Positions 9,133 to 18,684 are shown, numbered from the stretch's first letter. The stretch is 64,000 nucleotides of DNA from an uncultured Mycoplasmatota bacterium (GCA_947302655.1 CAMYVW010000001.1:445080-509079); one strand, 5' to 3'. Numbers and translations are program-made. The notes: a model not told the origin generated them from the sequence alone.

Positions 9133-10596
9133 TTACTTAACCTCCTTTGCTATTTGGTTTTTATAATCCATCATAGATTCAATAGCATAAGCAATGTTAA
9201 GTACATTTGCATCATCATAACATTTACCAGTTATATTTAAACCAACGGGTAAATCATTTACAAATCCACCAGGAATTGTAATTGAAGGAAAACCGCCAAA
9301 GTTTCCAACTTGTAAATGTTCATCTAAAGCTTGAATATTATCATCTTTAGATAGTTGATCTAGTGAACCATCTATATGTTTAGCAGGTCCTACTCCAACT
9401 GGAAGAATAACTGCATCATATGTTTCATATAATTTTTTCCATGTATCAACAACAAGTCTTCTTACCTTTTGTGCATTAATAAAATATCGATCTTGATTTT
9501 CTTTTTGAAGTATATAAGATCCAATTACAAATCTTCTTTTAATAAGTGGTGAAAAACCATTAGTACGATAATTTTTAACTTGTTCTTCCCAGGTACTTCC
9601 TTCACCTCTGGGTCCAAAAGAAATACCAGTTAAATTACTTAAATTAGAAGTTGCTTCAGAGCATGATAATATTACATATACTGAAGCAATAGCATTAAGA
9701 AGTTTTCTATCAATAGATACTTCATCAACTACTACTCCACTTTTTTTAATAAGTTCTATTTTATCTTTAAAGTTTTCTAGATGTTTAACAAGTTCTTCAC
9801 TAGGGTTATCATAGTTATCTATATTACATAGTTCTTTAACATAACAAAGTTTTTTATTCTTTATATCACCATTTAAAGAATCTTTTAAACTTATATTAGA
9901 TGAATCCCATGAAGTTAAATCTTTTTCATCTTTACCCTTCATTTCATCAACTACTATAGCAGCATCTTTTACGCTTCTGGTTAAAACGCCGCAGTGATCT
10001 AAACTAGATGCAAATGCAAATAGTCCATATCTAGAAATTAAACCATATGTTGGTTTATAACCAACAATACCACAGTATGCTGCAGGTTTTCTTATAGAAT
10101 CACCAGTATCAGAACCAAGTGCATAAGGATACACACCAGATGCAACAGCGCAAGCAGATCCAGATGATGATCCAGCACACATTCTAGTTAAATCCCAAGG
10201 ATTCTTTTGAACACCTGTGTGACCAGTTGTTCCTGTTCCACCCATACCAAATTCATCCATAGCTGTTTTATTAACCATTACAGCCCCAGCATCTTTTAAC
10301 TTTTTATAAGATGTTGCATCAAAAAATGGTACATAATCTTTTAAAGTATTTGATGATCCTGTAGAAAGGATTCCTTTAGTTGAATAATTATCTTTTACAC
10401 CAAAAGGAATACCTGAAAGTAAATTATCAGTTACTTCAGTTTCTTTAGCATCATCTAGTATTGTAACAAATGCATTACATTTATCTTGAACTTCATGAGA
10501 AAGCTTAATTGATTCTTCAATTAATTCTTTTGAAGTTACTTTACCACTTTTAAGTAAATTATGAAGTTCTTCAATTCCTAAGTTCATGTATTTCAT
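9133..10596 (-). CDS. gatA: Asp/Glu-tRNA(Asn/Gln) amidotransferase subunit A
   Basis: 487-residue amidase that releases ammonia from glutamine for GatB. The catalytic triad can be placed: Lys68 in IPFGVKDN, Ser143 in CAGSSSGSA, and nucleophile Ser167 in GSDTGDSIRKPA; spacing equals that of S. aureus GatA (79/154/178). The TGDSIR variant, instead of TGGSIR, is one I associate with low-GC Firmicutes and Mollicutes. GGTGGTGGGATA precedes the ATG. Its start overlaps the gatC stop by one base (TAATG), so translation is coupled. Confidence 0.97.
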   Translation of the reverse strand: MKYMNLGIEELHNLLKSGKVTSKELIEESIKLSHEVQDKCNAFVTILDDAKETEVTDNLLSGIPFGVKDNYSTKGILSTGSSNTLKDYVPFFDATSYKKLKDAGAVMVNKTAMDEFGMGGTGTTGHTGVQKNPWDLTRMCAGSSSGSACAVASGVYPYALGSDTGDSIRKPAAYCGIVGYKPTYGLISRYGLFAFASSLDHCGVLTRSVKDAAIVVDEMKGKDEKDLTSWDSSNISLKDSLNGDIKNKKLCYVKELCNIDNYDNPSEELVKHLENFKDKIELIKKSGVVVDEVSIDRKLLNAIASVYVILSCSEATSNLSNLTGISFGPRGEGSTWEEQVKNYRTNGFSPLIKRRFVIGSYILQKENQDRYFINAQKVRRLVVDTWKKLYETYDAVILPVGVGPAKHIDGSLDQLSKDDNIQALDEHLQVGNFGGFPSITIPGGFVNDLPVGLNITGKCYDDANVLNIAYAIESMMDYKNQIAKEVK

Positions 10597-10889
10597 TATC
10601 CCACCACCTTAGGAAGTTCTACTTCTCTATCATTTACTTTATCACAGTTTGATAATAGTTCATCTATAGGCGTTGATGTAATAGCTTCATCTTCTCTAAA
10701 TGAACACTCAAAATCATCTAAAGTATGTGTCATTGGTTCTACATCTTTTAAATTATCTATTTCATTAATTTTATTAATATTTTCATCAATGATTTCAAAT
10801 TCATCCAAAACCATTTTATTTTCTTCATCAGTTAAACCTATCATTAAAAGGTCTGCAAGTTTATCTACAGTTTCTTTTGTAAAATTCAT
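10596..10889 (-). CDS. gatC: Asp/Glu-tRNA(Asn/Gln) amidotransferase subunit C
   Basis: 97-residue belt-like subunit that wraps and stabilises GatA and GatB. It has the family pattern: an N-terminal helix pair (TKETVDKLADLLMIGLTDEE), INEIDNLKDVEPMTH in the middle, and a C-terminal FREDEAI...PKVVG stretch. An AGGAGGTCTACAA site precedes the ATG. Order gatC-gatA-gatB with one-base overlaps is the standard arrangement. Confidence 0.95.
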   Translation of the reverse strand: MNFTKETVDKLADLLMIGLTDEENKMVLDEFEIIDENINKINEIDNLKDVEPMTHTLDDFECSFREDEAITSTPIDELLSNCDKVNDREVELPKVVG

Positions 10890-10900
10890 TTGTAGACCTC

Positions 10901-12271
10901 CTAATACTCACAGTTTCCTGGAGTTCTAGGATATGGTATAACATCACGAATATTTTCTATACCCGTTAAATACATAATAAGTCTTTCAAATCCAAGACCA
11001 TAGCCAGAGTGATATACTCCACCAAATTTTCTTAAGTTAACATACCAATCAACTTGTGATCTATCTACGCCATGAATCTTAATAAGTTCTTCAAGTTTAT
11101 TAATATCAACTTCTCTTTCAGAACCACCAATTAGTTCTCCAGAGCCAGGTACTTCAAGGTCAACAGCAGCAACTGTTTTACCATCATCATTTAGTTTCAT
11201 ATACCAAGCTTTGATATCTTTAGGCCAGTTATATATAAATACAGGTCCATTAAAGTGTTCTGTAATCCATTTTTCATGTTCTTTAGCAATATCACTTTCA
11301 TAATCAGGAGTAAACTCCCATTTTTCTCCAGAATTTAAAAGTAAATCAATAGCATCATGATGAGTAATTCTAGTAAACTTAGAATTTACTAGTTTTTCTA
11401 ATTTTTCTTTTAAACCATTAGATACAAATTGATCTAAGAATAATATTTCATCTGCTGCTTTATCTAAAACATAAGATACAACAAATTTAATCATATCTTC
11501 TTCAGCATCCATTAATTCAGGTAAATGCATAAATGCCATTTCTGGTTCAATCATCCAGAACTCATTTGCATGAGTTTTTGTATTTGAGTTTTCAGTTCTA
11601 AATGTTGGTCCAAAAGTATAAATCTTTTTAAATGCCATAGCATATGTTTCACCATGTAGTTGTCCAGAACCAGTAATATATACTTGTTTTCCAAATAAGT
11701 CTTTAGAATAATCTACTGTTTTATCTTCATTTAAAGGAACATTTTTAAGATCAAGTGTAGTTACTTTAAACATTTGATCTGATCCTTCACAGTCTGTTGT
11801 AGTAAATAATGGTGTATGAACATATGTATAGTTATTCTTATGATAATATTCATGTAGTGCCATTGCAGCAATACTTCTAATTCTAAATACAGCTTGGAAA
11901 GTTTTTGTTCTAGGTCTAAGATAAGCTTGACTTCTTAAAAACTCCATTGTGTGTCTTTTTGGTTGAATTGGATAATCAGCTGGGCAATCACCTAATAGTT
12001 CTATTTTAGATGGTTTAACTTCAAATTTTTGTTTACCATTTGATTCAACTAACTCACCCTCACATTTAATAGCACAACCAACTAAAAAGTGTGATACTTC
12101 ATCGAAGTTGTCTAAATCTTTTGTATAAACTATTTGAAGTGAATCAACAATAGTACCGTCGTAAAAATCTATAAAACCAAACTCTTTTTGATTACGATTA
12201 TTTCTAACCCAACCTTCTAAAGTGACTTTATCACCAATTTTTCCAGTTTTATATATATCTATAACATCCAT
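10901..12271 (-). CDS. asnS: Asparaginyl-tRNA synthetase
   Basis: 456-residue class IIb synthetase that charges tRNA(Asn) directly. It has an N-terminal OB-fold (VTLEGWVRNNRNQKEFGFID), motif 2 with FRTENSNTKTHANEF, and motif 3 with GYGLGFERLIMYLTGI plus the C-terminal DVIPYPRTPG typical of AsnRS. Since a direct AsnRS exists, the downstream GatCAB is probably needed mainly for Gln-tRNA(Gln), an inference that depends on whether GlnRS is absent elsewhere. Confidence 0.96.
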   Translation of the reverse strand: MDVIDIYKTGKIGDKVTLEGWVRNNRNQKEFGFIDFYDGTIVDSLQIVYTKDLDNFDEVSHFLVGCAIKCEGELVESNGKQKFEVKPSKIELLGDCPADYPIQPKRHTMEFLRSQAYLRPRTKTFQAVFRIRSIAAMALHEYYHKNNYTYVHTPLFTTTDCEGSDQMFKVTTLDLKNVPLNEDKTVDYSKDLFGKQVYITGSGQLHGETYAMAFKKIYTFGPTFRTENSNTKTHANEFWMIEPEMAFMHLPELMDAEEDMIKFVVSYVLDKAADEILFLDQFVSNGLKEKLEKLVNSKFTRITHHDAIDLLLNSGEKWEFTPDYESDIAKEHEKWITEHFNGPVFIYNWPKDIKAWYMKLNDDGKTVAAVDLEVPGSGELIGGSEREVDINKLEELIKIHGVDRSQVDWYVNLRKFGGVYHSGYGLGFERLIMYLTGIENIRDVIPYPRTPGNCEY

Positions 12272-12304
12272 AGTTATTCTTCCTTTCTTTTATAATTATT
12301 TTAA

Positions 12305-13591
12305 TTAAGGTTCAAGTCTATTTGGACCTCTAAATAAGAACATTTCTTCTTTTATAGATAAACCTAGAAGTAACATATTAAATCTATCTACTCCAATAGC
12401 AAAACCACCATGTGGAGGACATCCATATTTAAAGAATTGTTCATAGAATTCTATATCTTTTCCTAAGCCTTTTTCATCTGCTTGTTTTTTTAAATATTCG
12501 TATCTATGTTCACGTTGAGCTCCAGAAGTTATTTCAGTACCCCTCCAAATTAAGTCAAATCCTTGGGGAATATCATCTTTTCTCATATGGTAGAATGCTC
12601 TTTTAGTTTTAGCAAAATCAGTAATAAATATAAACTCATGACCATATTCTTCCATTGCATATTTATATGCAAGTCCTTCGGCTTCAGCATTCATATCTCC
12701 TACATCAAATTCAGGTATATTATAACCATATCTCTTTTCAAGTTCTTTATATAAATCTTGAAGTTTAATTCTTGGGAATGGTTTAGTTGGAACTATTACT
12801 TCTTTACCAAAATATTCTTTGATTTTTTCACCATATTTTTCTTTAACTTTTGTTAAACCAGCAATAATTAAATCTTCTTCAAAATCCATAACATCTTCAA
12901 ATGAATCTATATAAGCAAATTCAATATCAAATGAAGTAAATTCAGTTGTGTGTCTATTAGTATTTGAATTTTCAGCTCTAAAACAAGGAGCAACTTCGAA
13001 TACTCTTTCAAGTCCTGATGCTAAAGCCATTTGTTTATAAAACTGTGGACTTTGAGCAAGATATGCTTTTCTATCAAAGTATTTTACTTCAAAAACGTCT
13101 GATCCAGATTCAGATGCAGCTCCAATTAATTTTGGAGTATGTATTTCAGTAAAATTTTCCTTATAGCAATGTTCTCTCATTCCTTCAACGAAAGTGCTTT
13201 GAACATTAAGCATTAATTGATTTTTGTCACTTCTTAAGTCAATCCATCTATAATCAAGTCTTGTATCAATATTTGCATTTTCTTCAAGTGGTGATGGTTC
13301 GGCTTTAGATAAAACATTTAAACTTGTTGGTAAGAATTCTTTTCCACCTTGTTTAACATACTCAGATAAAACCATTTTACCAGTAAACTCAATAACAGAA
13401 CCTGCGATAACGCCTTCTAGTTCCTTAACCAAATTTTCATTTGTTGCTTTATCAATAGATACTTGAATAAAGCCTGTTCTATCCCTTAAAATAACGAATA
13501 TCATATATTTTGTATCCCTAATTTTAGTTGAAAAACCAGAAATTTTTGCTTCTTCATTTTCTTTTAACTCATTTATTAAAGTTCTTTTCAT
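12305..13591 (-). CDS. aspS: Aspartyl-tRNA synthetase, archaeal/eukaryotic (AspS2) type
   Basis: 428 residues, far shorter than the roughly 590-residue bacterial AspRS because the GAD insertion and C-terminal extension are absent. The N-terminal OB-fold IRDTKYMIFVILRDRTG, the block ESGSDVFEVKYF, motif 2 FRAENSNTNRHTTEF, and the C-terminal EEMFLFRGPNRLEP place it in the archaeal-type family. At the position that I align by eye with the Trp/His tRNA(Asp)-discrimination residue it has Thr22, so specificity for tRNA(Asp) versus tRNA(Asn) cannot be read off. It lies 14 bases after hisS. Confidence 0.93.
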   Translation of the reverse strand: MKRTLINELKENEEAKISGFSTKIRDTKYMIFVILRDRTGFIQVSIDKATNENLVKELEGVIAGSVIEFTGKMVLSEYVKQGGKEFLPTSLNVLSKAEPSPLEENANIDTRLDYRWIDLRSDKNQLMLNVQSTFVEGMREHCYKENFTEIHTPKLIGAASESGSDVFEVKYFDRKAYLAQSPQFYKQMALASGLERVFEVAPCFRAENSNTNRHTTEFTSFDIEFAYIDSFEDVMDFEEDLIIAGLTKVKEKYGEKIKEYFGKEVIVPTKPFPRIKLQDLYKELEKRYGYNIPEFDVGDMNAEAEGLAYKYAMEEYGHEFIFITDFAKTKRAFYHMRKDDIPQGFDLIWRGTEITSGAQREHRYEYLKKQADEKGLGKDIEFYEQFFKYGCPPHGGFAIGVDRFNMLLLGLSIKEEMFLFRGPNRLEP

Positions 13592-13605
13592 AATTTTAGT
13601 CCTTT

Positions 13606-14856
13606 CTACATATGCATATCTAAATAATCAACTAAATCATTTAATTTTACATGTTCTTCTTCTTTTGTTTTATTATCTTTAATTACAACTTCATCATTTG
13701 CTAAATCTTTATCATTTAAAACAATTAAATATTTAGAATTATATCTATCTACACTTTTAAATTGAGCTTTTAAACTTTTACTCATTAAATCAGTTTCACA
13801 AATAAATCCATTTAATCTTAAATCTTGAGCTAAATATGCAGCTGTTTCTTTTTCATCTTCTGATACATATAGAAGATATACATCTACATCATCATTAACA
13901 GGTATTTCAATACCTTTTTCATCAAGCATTTGCATAGTTCTATCATAACCCATAGCAAACCCAACAGCAGGAATAGAAGGTCCACCTAGAGTTTCAACTA
14001 AGTTATTATATCTTCCACCTCCACCAAGAGCATATGAATCATCTAAAACTACTTCAAATACCATATGAGTATAATAATCTAAACCTCTAACAAGTTTATC
14101 ATCAACAACATAATTAATATCCATTAAATCAAGAAGTTCAGTAAGTTTATTGAATCTATTTAATGATTCTTCATTTAAATAATCATTAATCTTAGGTACA
14201 TTTTTTAAAATTTCATTTTCAGCGTCAAACTTACAATCAAGAATTCTTAAAACATTTTTATTAAATCTTTCTTGGCAGTCTGGACATAAATCTTTAATAT
14301 TAGGTTCTAAATATTTTTTTAATGCAACTTTATAGTTTTCTCTAGATTCTGCATCACCTAAAGTATTAAGTTTAATCGTAATATTATCTAATCCTAGTAG
14401 TCTATAAGCATTATAAGCAAGAGAAATAACTTCAGCATCTGCTAAAGCATCATCTGATCCAAAACATTCAAATCCCCACTGAGTAAACTCTCTTTGTCTT
14501 CCACTTTGAGGTCTTTCATAACGATACATTTTCATGTTGTAATATACTTTAACAGGATCGCTCATATTACCATACATTTTATTTTCAATAAACCATCTAA
14601 CTACACCAGCAGTTCCTTCAGGTCTTAAAGTAATATCTCTATCTCCTCTATCTTTAAAATCATATGTTTCTTTTTGAACCATATCAGTTGACTCACCAAC
14701 ACCTCTATGGAATAACTCAGAAGCTTCAAATACTGGTGTAATAATATTAGAATAATTATATTTTTGACATAAAGCATCTAATATATCATTTACATACATT
14801 CTTTTTTTAGCTTCAAGTCCATAAATATCATAAGTACCTTTTTGTTTTGTTATCAT
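13606..14856 (-). CDS. hisS: Histidyl-tRNA synthetase
   Basis: 416-residue class IIa enzyme. It begins MITKQKGTYDI; motif 2 is YRYERPQSGRQREFTQ, the HisA motif is RGLDYYTHMVFEV, and a glycine block ALGGGGRYNNLVE precedes motif 3; the C-terminal anticodon-binding domain follows. It is the first gene after a His-specifier T-box, so uncharged tRNA(His) should raise expression of hisS and of the five genes behind it. Confidence 0.97.
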   Translation of the reverse strand: MITKQKGTYDIYGLEAKKRMYVNDILDALCQKYNYSNIITPVFEASELFHRGVGESTDMVQKETYDFKDRGDRDITLRPEGTAGVVRWFIENKMYGNMSDPVKVYYNMKMYRYERPQSGRQREFTQWGFECFGSDDALADAEVISLAYNAYRLLGLDNITIKLNTLGDAESRENYKVALKKYLEPNIKDLCPDCQERFNKNVLRILDCKFDAENEILKNVPKINDYLNEESLNRFNKLTELLDLMDINYVVDDKLVRGLDYYTHMVFEVVLDDSYALGGGGRYNNLVETLGGPSIPAVGFAMGYDRTMQMLDEKGIEIPVNDDVDVYLLYVSEDEKETAAYLAQDLRLNGFICETDLMSKSLKAQFKSVDRYNSKYLIVLNDKDLANDEVVIKDNKTKEEEHVKLNDLVDYLDMHM

Positions 14857-14881
14857 ATTTTAAAAATCCTCCTTTTAAAAA

Positions 14882-15105
14882 TAAAAAAACCTAAATAAAC
14901 GTAAGGACGAGTCATATTACCCGCGGTGCCACCTTACTTTACTTAGGTACTCTTTATCTTTTATCACTAAATTAGCGTTTTCTACTTATATGGAAATTGT
15001 TCAAAGATTAATCATTTTATTAGATTACTTTCAGCATTTGTAACCCTCTCTAAAATAAAATATTTAACTAATCTATTTTTTCCGTAGAAAATATATATTT
15101 AATAT
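14882..15105 (-). promoter_or_regulatory. T-box riboswitch, His specifier
   Basis: Leader of the hisS operon. The T-box sequence is AAGGTGGCACCGCGGGTAA (about 14937-14919). Stem I has AGAGAGG and GCTGAAAG elements, and its base pairs TTTTCTAC with GTAGAAAA (near 14980). A CAU codon (14992-14990) just 5' of that closing arm is the likely His specifier. The terminator form pairs ACCTAAGTAAAGTAAGG with CCTTACGTTTATTTAGGT, then T7; the antiterminator uses the T-box side. This fills the roughly 300-base gap between hisS and the next gene. Confidence 0.93.
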
Positions 15106-15111
15106 ATCCAT

Positions 15112-15140
15112 ATTTTAACTTAAAATAAAGGAATAGTCAA
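15112..15140 (-). promoter_or_regulatory. Promoter of the hisS operon
   Basis: Minus-strand TTGACT (15140-15135) and TAAAAT (15117-15112) separated by exactly 17 bp. The predicted start lies about seven bases downstream, just before stem I of the T-box. The same hexamers and spacing recur before tRNA-Ser at 63725-63753. Confidence 0.8.
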
Positions 15141-15159
15141 TTTATTATAAAGAAATTTA

Positions 15160-16398
15160 TTATCGATTTCTATCGTGTCTTTCGTCAAAATCAGAATATG
15201 ATGAACTATCATCATCTCCTAATTCAATAGCTTTTCTAATTTCATTATTAAAATAATAATCTTCTATAGAATAATAATCTTCTGGAGTTTTATCTTCTTC
15301 AACTTCTTTATATCTAAATGGAAGCATATCTTCTTCTGTTTCTTTAGGAATATAACTTGGTCTAACACCATCAAAATTAGCATTAACTCTATTAATAAAT
15401 TCTTGAAGGTTTTCTTCATCAGTTTTTGTATTAATAGTTGCGTTATATACATCATCAAAAACATCAGATAATACTCTTTCTTGATCTTTATACATTTCAT
15501 CCTGTTGATTTAGTTTTTTAATTTCATCTTTTGAATATATAAAATTTCTTTCAGTAATTCTTGGTGATGAAAATACTTGATCAAAAGTACATTTACCGTT
15601 ATTTACTAAATAAACTCTTTTAGACATAATCATCACATCAAGCATAAGTCTATAGAAAAATGAACCACGTGGAAAATATTTAGAAAATACAGCTTGTTCT
15701 ACTTTGCCTTTTTTAATTGCACTTTGAGGTTCAACACTGACAGTATTAAATAAAATATTAGAAATATCAGCACCATTATATGGAATAAATTTACCATTTA
15801 TATCTTGAAGTCTAACTTCTCTGCCTTGATTTCTTTCTGCAGCATATATAGTATTAAATTTCTTTTTAAAACAATTTAATAAATAGTTATACTCATTATT
15901 ATAAAAAGTATTATTATTTAAATACTCTGGCGCAGGAATTTTTTCAAAGAAAGTAAGTGCATCAGGTTCAATTAAATCAGAATCATAAAAAGCATTTTCA
16001 TTTGAACTTGAATTTGAAACAAAATCTGCTTGATCTAAATCAGATTTATAAATTATTGGTACAAGTAAATTACCTTTGTTTTCCTCACTGCCTGAATAAT
16101 ATATTGGAAGTCCATAAGAATTAACCATTTCTTTTGATATAAGTTTAACACACATATAATCATCAGGATTAAGTGGAAGATGATTTTCATTATATAAATG
16201 AATTAAGTTTTCTAACAGTTCCTTATTAGAATTAAAATGAGCATTAAATAAATGAACATTTGCATCCAACGTTAAATTTTCATCAAAAGCATATATATCT
16301 GAATGTAGTTCTTTTTGAAATAATAAATCTTCTGGTTTAATTTCAAATTCAGAACCTTTTCCATCAACTAAAATATATCGATAATTATTTGTTCCCAT
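15160..16398 (-). CDS. Hypothetical protein, 412 aa
   Basis: Unrecognised soluble protein with no signal peptide and no membrane helix. It has a low-complexity acidic C-terminus (after about residue 370) ending SSSYSDFDERHDRNR. GAGGTG lies upstream of the ATG. It is preceded by the terminator of the gene at 16464-17531 and therefore probably has its own promoter (TTATAAT seen near 16433). No catalytic motif was found. Confidence 0.7.
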   Translation of the reverse strand: MGTNNYRYILVDGKGSEFEIKPEDLLFQKELHSDIYAFDENLTLDANVHLFNAHFNSNKELLENLIHLYNENHLPLNPDDYMCVKLISKEMVNSYGLPIYYSGSEENKGNLLVPIIYKSDLDQADFVSNSSSNENAFYDSDLIEPDALTFFEKIPAPEYLNNNTFYNNEYNYLLNCFKKKFNTIYAAERNQGREVRLQDINGKFIPYNGADISNILFNTVSVEPQSAIKKGKVEQAVFSKYFPRGSFFYRLMLDVMIMSKRVYLVNNGKCTFDQVFSSPRITERNFIYSKDEIKKLNQQDEMYKDQERVLSDVFDDVYNATINTKTDEENLQEFINRVNANFDGVRPSYIPKETEEDMLPFRYKEVEEDKTPEDYYSIEDYYFNNEIRKAIELGDDDSSSYSDFDERHDRNR

Positions 16399-16437
16399 AG
16401 GTTTGTTTCACCTCATTCTTAATAATATAATTATAAC

Positions 16438-16466
16438 AAAAATACCATTAAAATGGTATTTTTTTA
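16438..16466 (-). terminator. Terminator after hypothetical gene 16464-17531
   Basis: Hairpin AATACCATT-TT-AATGGTATT flanked by A and T runs, positioned directly after the minus-strand gene at 16464-17531. The stem is very similar to the one at 17653-17686. Confidence 0.75.
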
Positions 16467-17531
16467 TCTTTCTCTTTGAAAAGAATCTACATTCTCTTTT
16501 TCATTAACTTCTTTAAGAGAGTTTATCGTTGATAACAATTTGATAAGATATCTATGATTAAAGTTAGATGTATCTAGCTCACCTCTTCGATTTAAAATCA
16601 AGAAAAAGTTATAAGCATATTTAATCTTATCTTTTTTACTAAGAGTTTTATAAAGCTCTCTATCAAAGCCATCATTATAACATGGGCCATTCATTACAAT
16701 TGTATCTATTTCTCTATATAAATCCTCTGAATAGACACCATATCCACTATAATATGCTTTTGATAACTTATTAAAATTAATTATATTTGATCTTTTAAGA
16801 GATAATAAATACTTCTTAACATTTTTAACAATATCTATCTGTTCTTGAGTTGGTTTATTAGTATAGATTCGATTAACCCTATCATCTAATGCTGAATATA
16901 AGTTGTTTATTTCATTAAGGTTAGATTCAGGTAATTCAACAATATTCAAATCTCTATATATTGCTTCAACTAAAGACTTTGCTTCATTATAACGATTTGT
17001 TTGCTCAAGCATAGACAAATCATTATAAAGCTGATAAAGTTTTAGTAAATTTTTTTCTCTTAATTCATCAAGCGAAAGCATGCCAAGCGAATCAGTCTTT
17101 ACATTTGCAATATATGAAAGCTTTAATAAACCAAATAATGGTTTTCTAAAATCATTAATATTTAATTCTAAATCTGATTCTACATCAAATAATTGTGATA
17201 AATCATTTTTAAAAACTAATGGTAATGAATAAATACTTTGAAGTTCTTCTTTTTTATACATCATTTGATTAAATACTATTTTTATATTTTCATCAGTTGG
17301 GATAACATCAATATCTTGTTTTATACATAAATCTGCAAAAAAACAGCATAAATCAGACTCATTTTCAAATGATAGATTGAACATAACACAACTAATCAAA
17401 TCATCATTACTTAATTTTGAAAGACAAGATTGAATATCATTTTTTATATCTTGATAATAAAATCTCGTATAAATTTTATTGCTTTCTTCCCCTACAATAT
17501 CATAAGAATATTTTTCTTTCAGTGCTGCCAT
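16464..17531 (-). CDS. Hypothetical protein, 355 aa
   Basis: Unrecognised helical soluble protein. I use the ATG at 17531, which has AAGGGAGTG eight to nine bases upstream, and not the GTG three codons earlier, which lies inside that site. No signal peptide, membrane segment or known motif. The ends of the gene are flanked by two near-identical ATACCATT terminators, so it looks monocistronic. Confidence 0.7.
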   Translation of the reverse strand: MAALKEKYSYDIVGEESNKIYTRFYYQDIKNDIQSCLSKLSNDDLISCVMFNLSFENESDLCCFFADLCIKQDIDVIPTDENIKIVFNQMMYKKEELQSIYSLPLVFKNDLSQLFDVESDLELNINDFRKPLFGLLKLSYIANVKTDSLGMLSLDELREKNLLKLYQLYNDLSMLEQTNRYNEAKSLVEAIYRDLNIVELPESNLNEINNLYSALDDRVNRIYTNKPTQEQIDIVKNVKKYLLSLKRSNIINFNKLSKAYYSGYGVYSEDLYREIDTIVMNGPCYNDGFDRELYKTLSKKDKIKYAYNFFLILNRRGELDTSNFNHRYLIKLLSTINSLKEVNEKENVDSFQRER

Positions 17532-17652
17532 TAAACTCACTCCCTTATAAAATAAATTAATTTACAAGCAAACGCGTTATGACCAAACAATAATTTATTG
17601 TCATATATACTAGCACATTTTTAATAAAATGCAATATTTTCCTAAAAAAACA

Positions 17653-17686
17653 AAAAATACCATTCTTATCTCAAAATGGTATTTTT
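17653..17686 (-). terminator. Terminator after the peptidase-like gene
   Basis: AAAAATACCATT and AATGGTATTTTT arms, minus strand followed by a T-rich run. The stop codon at 17666 lies in the loop. It would end the rel-peptidase transcript. Confidence 0.75.
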
Positions 17687-18676
17687 ATTAATAGCTCTTT
17701 GTTCAAAATATTCATTAAATGATGCATAAATATCATTAACTTTTTCTTTATATGATTCAGAAACAATATAATTTGGTTCTTTTGAATATATATATGAAGC
17801 AAACTCCAGAAAAGTTAAAAAGCACTTAAAATCATCAAGTTTCTCAAATCTCTTGTCGGAAAAATTGACATATGATTGAGCATAAATAAGAAGTAAATTT
17901 AACTCATAATTTAATGTATCCACAAACTTCTCATTTGCTATCTTTGAATACTGCGGAATTTGTGAAGCTAATTCAATCATCATCTCTTTAATTGATGAAG
18001 AATCCTGTCTAAAATAAGCATCAACAATATTTTCCTTAGCAAAAAGATTCATATAAATTTGTGCTAATTCAGTATTTACTTTATATGTATTTAATGAATA
18101 ATTAATCAATTCTTTATCACGTTTTTCAAATTTTAAACAGTCATTGGTAATTTCTTGAGTAATCCCCTCATTTAGCAGAAATGGAAGATTTAATCCATCA
18201 CAACAAAAATGAGTAAATTCATGTCTAATTCCGGCATATCCTTTAACATCAGTTTCATTATTTAGGTTTTTATATTCCATGTGAAGAGCTATAAAAGGAA
18301 ACTTAGGTGATGTTGATTGATCATCTATAACGTTCATGTTTTTATCCATTTCAATTCTAATTCTGAAAACAACATCTTTTGCTTTTTCACGTGCTTTTTT
18401 AAAATCACAGTACGGATATAAACTTTGCAATGTATTAATATGAGCCAACAATTCATTATAAAGATTAGACCAAATTTCTTTTCTTTCAATTAAGGAAATT
18501 TGGCTATCTCTTTCACCGATTATCTCTATTCCATTTAACGTATTTTTAATTCTTTCATAGTCTTCCTGGGTTATATTTTTAAATTTTCTATTAGCTTCAT
18601 CTGTATATTGAATATTACCATCTTGATCATAAATATACATTGATAAAGGAGTGACCTGATTTTCCGTTTTGTTCAT
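17666..18676 (-). CDS. Putative zinc-dependent peptidase (HEFTH), 336 aa
   Basis: A cytosolic-looking protein without signal peptide. A zinc-peptidase motif HEFTH lies near residue 150, and 13 residues later NEG is followed by ITQE, the arrangement of gluzincin-like enzymes in which the NEG glutamate is the third ligand. The rest is helical and unrecognised. It begins eight bases after the rel stop with AGGTGATGAA before the ATG, so it is probably co-transcribed with rel. Peptidase activity is inferred only from the motif. Confidence 0.7.
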   Translation of the reverse strand: MNKTENQVTPLSMYIYDQDGNIQYTDEANRKFKNITQEDYERIKNTLNGIEIIGERDSQISLIERKEIWSNLYNELLAHINTLQSLYPYCDFKKAREKAKDVVFRIRIEMDKNMNVIDDQSTSPKFPFIALHMEYKNLNNETDVKGYAGIRHEFTHFCCDGLNLPFLLNEGITQEITNDCLKFEKRDKELINYSLNTYKVNTELAQIYMNLFAKENIVDAYFRQDSSSIKEMMIELASQIPQYSKIANEKFVDTLNYELNLLLIYAQSYVNFSDKRFEKLDDFKCFLTFLEFASYIYSKEPNYIVSESYKEKVNDIYASFNEYFEQRAINKNTILR

Positions 18677-18684
18677 TTCATCAC

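Noticed and set aside
15264..15500. Second minus-strand frame inside gene 15160-16398
   Set aside because: Overlaps a longer gene with a proper start; it is a frame shadow.
17570..17625. Operator-like palindromes (AACGCGTT, CAATAAATTATTG) upstream of the gene ending at 16464
   Set aside because: Short palindromes are frequent in AT-rich DNA and no regulator or second copy supports them.
16438..17686. Mobile or regulatory repeat made of the two ATACCATT hairpins
   Set aside because: Each lies exactly after a gene with flanking A/T runs, so terminators explain them.
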